Source of the DNA: Pseudozyma flocculosa PF-1
Lineage: Eukaryota > Basidiomycota > Ustilaginomycetes > Ustilaginales > Ustilaginaceae
Direction of reading: 5' to 3'
Assembly: GCF_000417875.1 (NCBI RefSeq)
Contig: NW_006920895.1
Location: 250,647-314,646, forward strand
Length of the DNA stretch: 64,000 bases
Below, in pieces: positions 54,665 through 64,000 of the stretch. The notes beneath the pieces were generated by a model. That model made no database searches and was not told the origin of the DNA. It was given only the letters and a program-made list of their open reading frames with translations. How positions within the stretch are numbered: the stretch's first letter is position 1; the number at the start of each line of letters is the position of its first letter. Made by a program: the position numbers and the translations under genes.

Positions 54665-57600
54665 AGTCGCAAGGAGGGAGGAGGCGAGCGAGCAGTCAGT
54701 CGCAAGCTCCATCGTCAAGCAGCGCGGGCAACGAGCGCGCGCCAAGCCGGTACTCACGATAAACTGCATGTAGCTCGGCGTCTGCTCGAAGCGGTCCTCG
54801 ATCAGCAGGCTCAGCGCCCACAGCCGCAGGCTCGGCTCGCCGTCCTCCTTGACAACGTACAGGTGCGGCCGGTAGACGCCGCGGCGCATCTCGCGGATCC
54901 GGTCGACGATGGCATTGACCCGCTGGTTCATGCTGTTTTCGAGCTTGGGCAGCGTCGTCTTGCCGCCCCGCAGCACATTGTAGCTCGGCGCGTCAAACAC
55001 GTCGAGGCACAGCTGCGGCACCGCGTCCCGGCCCACCCATAGGAAGATGTTCTGGCCGTCCTCGATCAGGTACAGGCCGTGCCTCTCGAACCGCTCGCTC
55101 GTCAGGTTGAGCTTCTGCGGGAAGACGAAGCCGTTGGCGCCCGTCGTGCCCGCCTCGGGCGCCATGTTGTGCAGGCAGTAGAAGCTCGGGTGGAGGTAGG
55201 GGATCAGCAGCTGCGGCGGCAGCGTCGTCAGCAGCGCCTGGGCGTAGGCGCGCAGGTCCGAGGGGATCTGCGACGACTGGCGGATGCCGACGTGCTTGAG
55301 CAGGCCGAGCAGCAGCAGCGGCAGCAGCGCCATGTTGTTGGCGATGCTCAGCTGCGGGCTGGCGCCGGAGCCGGCGCTCGTCATCGTGCTCTTGTAGGTC
55401 GAGAAGATGTCGACGAGCTTGTTGAAGACGGCGTCGCGCGCGTCCTCGAGCCGCGCGTGGATCGAGCGCTCGACGGCCTTGTCGGCCAGCAGCGTGGCGA
55501 TCGACACCTGGTCGGCGCTGGCGTAGAGCTCCGACATGGAGCTGGTCGTCGGCAGCGCCAGGTTGATGACGCGGATGCGGCGCTCGCCGTAGCTGGTGCT
55601 GTGCAGCACCACGCTCTGGAAGACGACAAAGGGCGCGTTGATCGTCTCCTCGATCTCGCACTCGATGGCGTAGTTCTGGTCCAGCGGCACGGCCGGCAGC
55701 GCCAGCAGGTCGGTCGAACGCACGAAAAAGTTGCCGTGGAACGCATTGGCCCGGATGCCCTTGGTGGCGCGCAGCCGCAGCACCGCCTCAAAGCAGATCG
55801 GGCTCGCCAGCACCTCGGCAAACTCGTGCGAAAACTTGACCGCGTCCTCGGACCGGCCGGCGTGGAAGGCCGGGTAGAAGTAGGTCTGGCCGCCCGTGTA
55901 CCTCGGCAGGCACGACAGCGTGGCGACGTCGGTGTACGAGGGCGCAAAGAGGAACATGTCGACCGACACCTGGCTGCGCGAGCAGTCGATGGGGAACGTC
56001 TTGTAGAACGACGAGGCGGCCGACAGCAGCGTGCTCTCCTTGGACGTGCCGAGCAGCTTGGCATCCTCGCGGTTCTTGAGCGCGCCCGGGCCCACGCTCG
56101 GCAGCGAGGCGGTGAGCACCATGATCTTGCCGCCGAGCGGCGAGATGAGCTTGTAGGCGGCCTGGAGGCCCGCGCCGAGCGCCGAGCCGTTGACGGGCGC
56201 GTCCTTGAACATGTCTCCGAGGCGGCCGAGGAGCGCCTCGACGCCGGCGCGGCACTCGGTCAGGTTGACGAGCAGGTCGTTGGGCTTGGGCAGGAAGACG
56301 TCGTCGAGGTCGCTGACGACGAGCATCTCGGGCTCGGCGCTCTCGGCGGTGAGGCTGAAGAAGTGGAGGCTGGTGTCGACGCCGATGATGCAGATCTTTG
56401 CGCGGTTGTCGGCGTTGGGCAGGCGGTCGAGCGACTCGAGGATGGTGCGGGCGGCGGTGGCCACCATGCCGCTGCTGATGGCCTGGTAGCTCACGTCGAT
56501 CAGGAACGTGTAGACGGGCGGCTGCGGAGGGCGCACCATGTACTCGCGCGGCGCAATGAACTCGACCACGCTGTGGTTGAGCTCGGGCCTCTGCCACCGG
56601 TCGGCCGGCTGGTTCTTTTCCGAGTCCCAGTCAAAGAGCTGCGGCACCTCGTTCGAGATGTTGCACATGCAGCACTTCCACCGCGCGCCGTTCTCGATGA
56701 ACGTGACGTACGGGTTGATGTAGGTCCTGCAGCGCCGGCAGCGGGCGATGACCGTGTCGCTGACGACGGGCACCGGCTCGTCGCCGTCCGACTCGCGCAC
56801 GCTGCGGTAGGGCGAGAGGATGAGGCCAAAGGGCAGCTTCGACTTGGTCAGCAGCGCCGACGTGGTGGGGATGGCGTTGAGCGTGCACCGCTGGTACGAC
56901 GGGTCGGCGTTGGCCTTGGGGTTCGAGGTGATGCACGAGTTGGGCGGCAGCCGGATCTCCGGCGGCGGTCGTTCGAGGTCGTTGACGTTGGGCTGTGCGC
57001 CGCTGAGATTGACCGTGTAGAGCGAGCTCTGCTCAGTGCGAGGGGCGGCCAGCGATCAGTCGGTCGGTCGGTCGGTCGGTCGGTCAGCATCGTCTATTCC
57101 TTTCGCAGATGTTGCGGCCGCAGCGCGACCGGTACTCACCGGCTTCTGTCCCATCGCCGCAGCGCCACCGACTCCCATGCCCTGGAACTGGTTGGCCAGA
57201 CCGGCCATAGCGCCGGCCCCGGGCTGGCCGTAGCCGCCCTGAGCTCCACCGTAGCCGGGCGCGACGGGAGCAGCGGCTCCGGGTGCTCCGGGGGCGGGAT
57301 AGGGCGCCGGCTCGGGCGCACCCGGGGTGAAGAGCTGCGGCTGCGCGTCCTGGGGCGTCCCGTACGTGGCGCCAGAAGCGGCTCCGGCGTCGAAGCCGCC
57401 GCTGTAGCTGACACTGTTGGCGGCCAGGTGCGCGGTCGGGTAGTGGCGCCTTCGGCTGGCGCCCGGTCCGATCGAGGCGGGAGGGGCGGCGGGGCTCTCG
57501 CCCGGCGAAAGGGGCGAGACCGGCGCACCGGGGCCATGCGAGGGGATGGGAGAGAGCGACGAGGCGCGCATGCCCGGTGGGGGCTGCATCTGGGGCATCG

Positions 57601-57993
57601 ACATCCGAGCCTGGCCCTGCGGGTGAGTCGGCCTAGCACCCATGGGTGGCGGAGGAGCGCCGCCGCCCGCAACCGGAGGCTGCCAGCTGGTCCTGCCCGT
57701 GGCCGTTTCTGTGGGGCAGAGTGGGAATGACGGGTGTTTGGTCGAGATGCGGGATGGAGGTCAGCCGGGCTCGTCACGTCGAGATGGGCCTTCGCCAGGC
57801 GCCGACACGTACCGATAAAGATCTGGCGGCCTGCATTCTGGTCCCTGTGTTTCGAAAGAGGCGATCAGATGTACAGGCGAGGTCATCAAGGAGGTGAGCA
57901 GGTCGAGTCGCCGCAATGCTGGGCTGAGGGCTGCGGCGCCACGTACCACTGCGAGGTCCAGCCCGGAGGCAGCTGCGGCGGTGGTTGGGCCAT
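54584..57993 (-). CDS. SEC24: COPII coat cargo adaptor Sec24 with an N-terminal WW domain
   Basis: This 984-aa Sec24 pairs with Sec23 in the COPII inner coat and selects cargo at ER exit sites. Exons are 57947-57993, 57813-57844, 57140-57708, 54758-57028 and 54584-54619, phase-consistent. Residues about 7-38 form a WW domain ([18 protein letters not shown], then [12 protein letters not shown]) with both signature Trp residues (W12, W35) and the final Pro. A Pro/Gly/Ala-rich disordered region follows to about 216. Then come the Sec24 zinc finger (C313, C316 and C335, C338; [17 protein letters not shown]), the trunk domain ([17 protein letters not shown]), beta-sandwich, helical domain, and gelsolin-like domain ([19 protein letters not shown]). 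The C-terminal [11 protein letters not shown] comes from the last exon. Confidence 0.95.
57061..57084. repeat. (CGGT)6 microsatellite in SEC24 intron 3
   Basis: Six perfect CGGT units within the intron 57029-57139. On the transcript strand the array reads ACCG and begins within GCTGACCG, so the repeat grows directly from the branch-site sequence. Confidence 0.9.
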
Positions 57994-58903
57994 GGCGACT
58001 TGGAGGGAAGCTAGATCGAGGCTGTCGCTGCTGCAAGAGGGCGAGGGCGAGGGCGAGGGCGGTCGGGCTCACGAGAGGCGAGGCGGAGCTGCTTGCGAGC
58101 GGCGTCGTGGGTCGTGCGACAGGCAGGCTCGAGAGACGAAGAGCGTGCCGCCGACTGTCGTGGCAGAGAGGGTCAAGCGCGAGCGACGGGCGAGGTGGCG
58201 GAGGGAGACGGGCGTCGAAGAGGGAAAGGCGAGGAGACGGGCACAGAGGCAGAAGGCAGGCTGGGTATGGTGGAAGGGGAGGAGACGAGGTTGGGTCGAC
58301 GGTCGCGATAGGGCCTGTGCCCGCACTCTCGCAGGGAGCGACGGTGCTGGGCCGCTCCCCGCTCGCCCGCCTGTTGGCCTGGCTGCGTGGCTGGCTTGGC
58401 TTGCCTGCCTGGCAGCCTGGTCTCAGCGAGGGCTGGGTGGGCCAGCGTGGCGCCTTGCCTGGCCTGGCCTTGCCTGGCCTGGCCTGCCCCGCGCGCACTG
58501 ACCTGCCTGCTGGCCTGCTCTCTGCGCTCGACCCCAGCTTCTTCTCAAACCCGCCTGCTGGCCCTGGCAGCCCTCAGGGCCTGGGCCTGGTTCGCGACGG
58601 AGCTGCCAAGCTGGCAGGCCTTTGCCAGGCTCGGGGTTCGGGAAATGGGGCCGCGAGCTGTTCGGCTCCGAGAGGGCACCGTCGACGCTGGAAATCCCGC
58701 CATAGGCTCGCCCACCTCCTGCTCCACTTTTTTTCTGGCCCGCTCTCAGCTCGCCTCCTCAACCTCGACCTTCGCCGCGTCGTCCCTTTTCCTGTCTTCC
58801 CCTCCGCTACCCCCTCGTACCGCCCTCCGCCCTCCGCCCTCCGCCCGCCCTCGTCTATATCCTCTGCTGCCGGTCGACTGCGCCTCGGCTCCACGCCATC
58901 ACC
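57994..58903. promoter_or_regulatory. Divergent promoter region, SEC24 / RBM25-like
   Basis: The 910 bp separate two divergent genes. They include GAGGGC runs (58042-58060), GGCCTGGCCTTGCCTGG pentamers (58456-58490) and a CCGCCCTC heptamer run just upstream of the RBM25-like ATG (58819-58850). No TATA box is clear. Confidence 0.5.
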
Positions 58904-61356
58904 ATGTCCCGCTACGGCGCGAATTGGCAGAATGCCAACAACCCCAACATGGCGCCGCTGCCGCCGCGGCCACCGCGCGGCGGTATCGGCAGCGGCGGAT
59001 ACGGACCTGGACCCGCTGGCTCCGCCATGAGCCCCTCTTTGGGCATGTCCCAGGGCTCGTCGGCAAGCCCGATGGGCACGCCGGGTCAGCCGCCATCCTC
59101 GATCGGAGGCACGCCGAGCTCCGGTCTCGCACCCGAGGCCGCCACCACGCTCTTTGTCGGCAGCATATCCCCCGGCATCACCGACATCTGGCTCGTCCGC
59201 CTGCTCGAGGCCTGCGGCTCGCTCCGCAACCTCAAACGCGTCAGCAAGGCCTTCGGGTTCGCCGAGTACAGCGAGCCCGATGCGGTGCTGCGCGCCATCA
59301 ACGTGCTCAACGGCAGGGAGCTGCCCGCCATGGGTCCAGACGCAAAGTCGGCGCAGCCAAAGAAGCTCGTCGTCAAGGCAGACGAGAAGACGAAAAAGTT
59401 CCTCGAACAGTACGAGCAGACACGCATCGCAACAGACGTGAGTAGTAGCAGCGGCACCGCCCGGTCCCAATCCGCTGCATTCATCCAGCAGCAGGACATG
59501 CGCGAGACGCTGACCCACCAGCCGGATCGGCCCCCCCTCTGCCTTTGATGCACATGCAGAGCGACGAAAAAGACGAGGTGGACGCCGGATCAGCGGTCGA
59601 GAAGCTCATCAAGCAGATGGCGACCGAGGCCGCTGCTGGCGGGGACAACACAGAGTCGCGCCCCGCCTACGAGGTCCCGGCGCATCTCAAGGACCTTCCG
59701 CCAGAGGAGCTCCCAGAGGAGCATCGCGGGAGCGTCCTCTCCGAGATCGAACAGTTCAGGCAGGCGGCGGCGGCTCGCGAGGAAGCGACGCGACGGAGAG
59801 AGGTTGAGCTCGAACAGCAGAGGGCCGCAGAACGGGCGCGTCGGGCGGGACAGCAGCAGCAGCAGCAGCAGCAGCAAGGGCATCAGCCCGGTCACGCCAA
59901 CGGCCGATCTCAGGATCCGCAGAGCTACCAGCGGCCCGTCGGCTTCGTCCCCGCCTCTCACGACCAGAGGCCAGAGTCGGACCTCGAGCCCGAGGAGCTG
60001 GACGAGCTGCAGGAGCGGAAGCGCAGGGAGCGGAAGCTGGCCGACGAGCGGGCATCCGCCGCCGAGGCCGAGCGGATGTACGCCGTCAAGGAGCGCCAGA
60101 GGCTCGCCCACTGGGAAAAGGAGCTCGGCCGCGACAAGGTGGAAAAGGAGCGGGCGGAAAGGGAAGCGGTGGCGCTGCTGCGCAAGTGGGAAGACTGGAG
60201 GGACGACGTCGCGCGCGAAAAGGAGCTCTTCCACACGGACAGGTGAGTGCCGCAGCGCGTCGGCGCGTCGATTGCGAGACCCGCCCCTCTGTGATGAGCC
60301 CGTCTGACGACTTGCGCGCTCCTCGTCGCCGCCACATCTCTTTTCCCGTCCCAAACCCGATCTCTCTCTCGCTTCTCGTCCCCCCGCCCCCAAACAGGAA
60401 GCGCTGGAGGCACGCACGCCAGCCGTTCCGGCAGCGGGAAGAAGAGGCCGACGAGCGAGACCGCCGCGCCGAAGCGGAAGAGCAAGAGCGGGCGCGGCAG
60501 GAGACGGAGCGTTTTCTCGCCCAGCAGGCCGCCGATATGGCCGCACTGGCCGAGCAGCAGCGGGCGGCGGGCATCCTGGTGCCGCAAGAGGGCGGACTGC
60601 ATGCGCCGCTCAAGCTCAACCTCACCAACGCTGCCAAGGCCGAGGGCGCGTCCGAGGGTGCCGCGGCAGGCGCTGCGGCCGCTCCCGTCGTGGCCGCGAC
60701 GGCGCTGCTCGGAGAGGCCGACGACGACGACACGGGCAAGCGGGCCAGCAGGCTCAAGCGGATCGAGCTGCGCGACAACCTCACAGAGGAGCAGAAGCAG
60801 GCGCAGATTGCAAAGATCGAGGAGGGCGTGCCCGGCGACGCCGCCTCGCTCTTCAAGCTGCAGCCAAAGTGGGAGTACATTGACGAGGTGCGTATCCGTA
60901 TTGACCGGCCCGCCTGTCCGCTCATCTGCAGAGCCGCGTGCGCTGATCGAGCGGCTGTCGCTGACGCGTGCTGTTTTCCCTTGACTGCCGTCGTCCGCCG
61001 ACCGAAAGGCCACGATACAAGGCAAGTACAAGGCCTGGGCCGACGCGCAGATCGAAGAGAGCCTGGGCGAAAAGGTCGAGGAGCTGGTCGACTTTATCGT
61101 CGAGACGCTGCGCGCCCACAGCACTGCCGAGGACTTTGTCGGCGGCATCGAGCCGGTGAGTTGCCTGCCAATTGGGAAAGGACGGTCTGAAAGGCGCAAG
61201 GATCCCGCGGCCGTAAGCTGACACGCCCGTACTTGTCTCCGCACCAACTCTCGCCGTTCGCAGGTGCTGGCCGAGGAAGCCGAGCCGCTCGTCGGCAGAC
61301 TTTGGAAGATGCTCGTCGTCGACTCGCTCGCGGCCGCTGCAGGACTTGTTGGCTGA
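58904..61356 (+). CDS. RBM25-like splicing factor (RRM and PWI domains)
   Basis: This 648-aa protein has the RBM25/Snu71-type order: RRM, long charged coiled region, C-terminal PWI. Such proteins associate with U1 snRNP and affect splice-site choice. Exons are 58904-59437, 59560-60242, 60398-60887, 61009-61155 and 61264-61356, with phases consistent. A Gly/Pro-rich N-terminus precedes the RRM (residues about 80-160; RNP2 TLFVGSIS, RNP1-like KAFGFAEYSEPD). Next is an Arg/Glu-rich region (ERKRRERKLADERASAAEAE) containing a short Gln run. The PWI domain occupies about the last 100 residues. It is marked by PKWEYIDE, KYKAWADAQIEESLGEKVEE, LVDFIVETLRAHS and VLAEEAEPLVGRLWKML. In RBM25 the PWI domain binds nucleic acid. 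Confidence 0.9.
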
Positions 61357-62629
61357 GGGAGGAGGGCGCTCCGACGAGACGCACAAGAACATTGCAAGCC
61401 ACCTGGGGAGGCGAGCACGGACATGGAGATGAGTGGAACACCCCTCCCCAAGCTCCCGGGCGACCCGAGTCGAGGCTGCGGCCGGTCGTTTGTGTTGCTC
61501 ATCAGCCTGGCTCAGGCGGCGACTTGACCCCGCGTACCTGGCCCTTTGCCAGGAAGGAGACTCGGAACGATCACCATCGCCGTCACCAGCAGCAGCAGCA
61601 GCGGCAGCAGCAGCAGCGGCGGCGGCGGCGGCAGCAGCGACGAGCATACCAACGCGCGCCCTTTGATGGCGCCCATCACTGTACTACCACGCACGAGACA
61701 CCCAACTCCCCCCCTTTAGCTGCGACTGGCAAAGGTGCGTCCAATGATCCATGATCGACTGCGCACGCACGCCGAGACGGTCGCTCGATTGCCGCTCCTG
61801 CCCCATGCACCGGCGTCGACTCGGGTCGCCCGGACGCCCTTGCCCGGCCCTCGTCTTGAAGGAGCGTGCGTACCCACCAGCCTGCCCCAGTCGTGTCTTG
61901 ATGCCGTTACGCTGACGGCCCGCGATCCGCCCGCTGCTTGATCGCTCGCTAGTCGCCGAGCCGGACAGCGAGGCAGCCATGTCCAGGATCTCTCGCGAGT
62001 GCCCCGCGTGTCGATGCGAGTGAGTGCCCTCGGACCCGTATGATCGACCATGCTACGCAGTTCGCTGCCTCCATGTATCTCGCCGATCGCTCGCTCGATT
62101 GAACATGTGCAGGACCGATAGACAGACAGGCGGACGGACGGACAGGCTGGGCCGGTATTGCAAGGGTGGAGTTCGGGCAAGGTAAGCCGTCGGTCGAGGT
62201 GATGGTGCACATGCGGCGTCTTTGGTACCTCTGCTTGGCGACTCGACCTCGGCGAATTTCGAGGCCGCCGCCGTGCGCCCCCGCCAACGATGCTTTTCCT
62301 CGGTGTTTTGCGATGGGAATTTCTGCTGGCCTGGCGGCCTGGCCAGAGCGCGGCCACCGTGCACTTGGCCTGGCAAGCTGCCGGTGGCGCCAACATGCCT
62401 GCTTCAATGCTCGCCAGCAGGCTTTGACGAGCGGGCTCCGACCCCTCACTCTCCCCGACCTCTTGTCCCCCTTGTCCTCGCCACCACCACCACCACCACC
62501 ACCACCACCTATAGCCGCCATCTGCGCTGCCGCCGCTGCCGTCACCGTTCTCCCCTCTCTCCTTCTCTGTGTACCCCCTCCCCACTTCCCAACCCCTCCT
62601 CCACGGCAGCTAGGCAAGGCACAGCAACG
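61357..62629. other. Gene-free region between RBM25-like gene and SYM1
   Basis: About 1.3 kb with a CAG/CGG triplet run at 61587-61641 and a CCA-triplet run at 62479-62508, the latter in the SYM1 leader. Open frames on both strands here are low-complexity and rejected. It should hold the RBM25-like terminator and the SYM1 promoter. Confidence 0.5.
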
Positions 62630-63490
62630 ATGGCGGCGCTCCAACGATTCCTCGCCGCGACATCCTCGACGCTGCCGCGGCAGTGCCTCTCGGGCGGCGT
62701 GCTGTTCGCGACGGGCGACGTGATCGCACAGCAGCTCATCGAGAAGCGCGGCAAGCAGCACGACCCGTGGCGCACCGCCCGCCTGGGCCTCTACGGCGGC
62801 GCCATCTTTTCGCCCATTGCGGCGACGTGGTTCGGCAAGGTCCTCGAGCGCGTCCAGTTCAAGAGCCGCTACGCCAACATCGCCACAAAGGTCGCCCTCG
62901 ACCAGCTCGTCGCCGCGCCCAACATGACGGCCCTCTTCTTCACCGCCACCACCCTCATGGCCGGCGGGTCTACGGGCGATGTCAAGGCCAAGCTGAACGA
63001 GGTGCGTTCCTGTCTGCGCCGTGTCGGGCGGCGGCTCGTGCGGGCACGCCAGTGTGAGGTCGAGGTTGGCAAAGGCTGACGATTCCGCGTTGTCGCTTGT
63101 CGTTGTCAACCCCAACTCTCTCTCACCCACCCCGCTCGCTCGTTCGCTGCAGTCATGGTGGTCGACGCTCAAGACTGGCTGGGCGGTGTGGGTACCCGTG
63201 CAAGCCGTCAACATGGCCTTTGTCCCTCCCAACCAGCGCCTCCTCTTTGTGTAAGCAAGCCCCGCACGGTCTCCCTCCCCGCCTCACCGCGCCCTCGTCT
63301 CGACGACTCCTTCTCACCTTCCCTCATTTCCTTGCCCACTGCCCCAACGTTACGCATCGACAGCAACGTCGTCTCGATATTCTGGAACACGTTCCTGTCG
63401 GTCGTCTCGTCTGGCTCGGAAAAGACGGCCGAGGCCAAGCTGCACGACGGCATCGAACTCGTCGAGGCCAAGGTCGACAAGATCCACTAA
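62630..63490 (+). CDS. SYM1: Mpv17/PMP22 family membrane protein (Sym1-like)
   Basis: This 198-aa protein is an Mpv17/Sym1 homologue, a small inner-mitochondrial-membrane channel-like protein linked to stress tolerance and mtDNA or metabolite homeostasis in yeast and animals. Exons are 62630-63001, 63153-63250 and 63364-63490, phase-consistent. Family blocks are CLSGGVLFATGDVIAQQLIE, DPWRTARLGLYGGAIFSPIA, a central VALDQLVAAPNM, and the C-terminal signature WWSTLKTGWAVWVPVQAVNM followed by FVPPNQRLLFVNVVSIFWNT. Four hydrophobic segments fit the family. The tail (KTAEAKLHDGIELVEAKVDK) is longer and more charged than the core requires. PMP22-like peroxisomal paralogues share the fold, so the mitochondrial location is inferred from the Sym1-like length and N-terminus. 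Confidence 0.92.
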
Positions 63491-64000
63491 GTCGAGGTCA
63501 AGCTAGAAGCGGCTCCCCGTTGACGCAGCCCTCGTCGGTCGCACCCCGTCTGGTTGCATGGCTCGATATCGATATCCCGCCCTCCTCTCCTTGCCCATCG
63601 CAGTCACTCGCTTTCCCCCTCGCTCGTCGTTGTCACCCACTCTAGAAGGGTCCCCGTGCAAGCACACGGACATCCTACATGCCTCTGACTGGTCACGCTG
63701 CAATGCATCCTGCTGTCCCATCAACCTGCTCTGCTCGCACACGAGCTACACGCTGCCAACCACCGATCAAGAGCAGCTGCCAACGAGGGGAGGACGTCAG
63801 AGCCAAGCCGAAAGCTGCAAAGCCCCATCATTGAGCTCTTCTATGATCACTGCTGGACCAGAGCCGTGCTTGTTGCGGGTCGAGGCGGCGACAGTTTTCT
63901 TGGTAGGCAGGCGCGGCGGGGCAAGCACATTGACAGACCCATGGCAGCCAGCCATGGCGAGGCGAGGAGAGTCCATATGAGAATGAGAGGCCGCGGGGGG
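63491..64000. other. Gene-free region at the end of the window
   Basis: The last 510 bases hold the SYM1 3' region. No gene, repeat or RNA feature is recognised; a gene could begin beyond the edge. Confidence 0.4.

Overview
This window is nuclear DNA from a GC-rich, intron-containing fungus. The introns follow one pattern throughout: a GTGAGT-type donor, a GCTGAC or CTAAC branch site and a CAG acceptor. The gene set and style (compact multi-exon genes, CT-rich leaders, long serine/alanine/glutamine-rich tails) point to a basidiomycete, most likely a smut-lineage yeast or fungus (Ustilaginomycotina). That placement is an inference from gene style and remembered family similarity; no database was searched. 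There are no prokaryotic operons, CRISPR arrays, recognisable transposons or convincing tRNA genes.

Layout, left to right: TUP1 corepressor (+); ATP10 mitochondrial ATP synthase assembly factor (+); a Gfo/Idh/MocA oxidoreductase (-); an amino-acid permease (-); an RSC4-like tandem bromodomain protein (-); a SCAMP membrane protein (+) with nine exons, one of them only 3 nt; septin CDC10 (+); the TOR kinase (-), 2344 aa with the complete FATC terminus; class 2 dihydroorotate dehydrogenase (-); a thymidylate kinase embedded in a very long disordered protein (+); a PBA1/PAC1-type proteasome assembly chaperone (+); a poorly resolved candidate gene (-); a small secreted double-psi beta-barrel protein (+); a gene-free, microsatellite-rich 5.4 kb stretch; a PrxQ-type peroxiredoxin with a long disordered tail (+); CKS1 (-); SEC24 with an N-terminal WW domain (-); RBM25-like splicing factor (+); and SYM1/MPV17 (+).

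The genes are mostly unrelated housekeeping functions: chromatin and transcription (TUP1, RSC4), secretory traffic (SCAMP, SEC24), cell cycle and morphogenesis (CDC10, CKS1), growth control (TOR), mitochondria (ATP10, DHODH, SYM1), RNA processing (RBM25) and the proteasome (PBA1). One functional grouping stands out. The pyrimidine genes DHODH and thymidylate kinase are divergent from a shared 688 bp region, next to TOR.

Four runs of N (1431-1450, 12196-12627, 34275-34563, 49947-50224) all fall inside coding sequence, and the reading frame differs on the two sides of each. Proteins crossing them cannot be read through, and I have not joined them. Exon borders were worked out by hand from splice signals, reading-frame phase and family conservation; they need transcript evidence.
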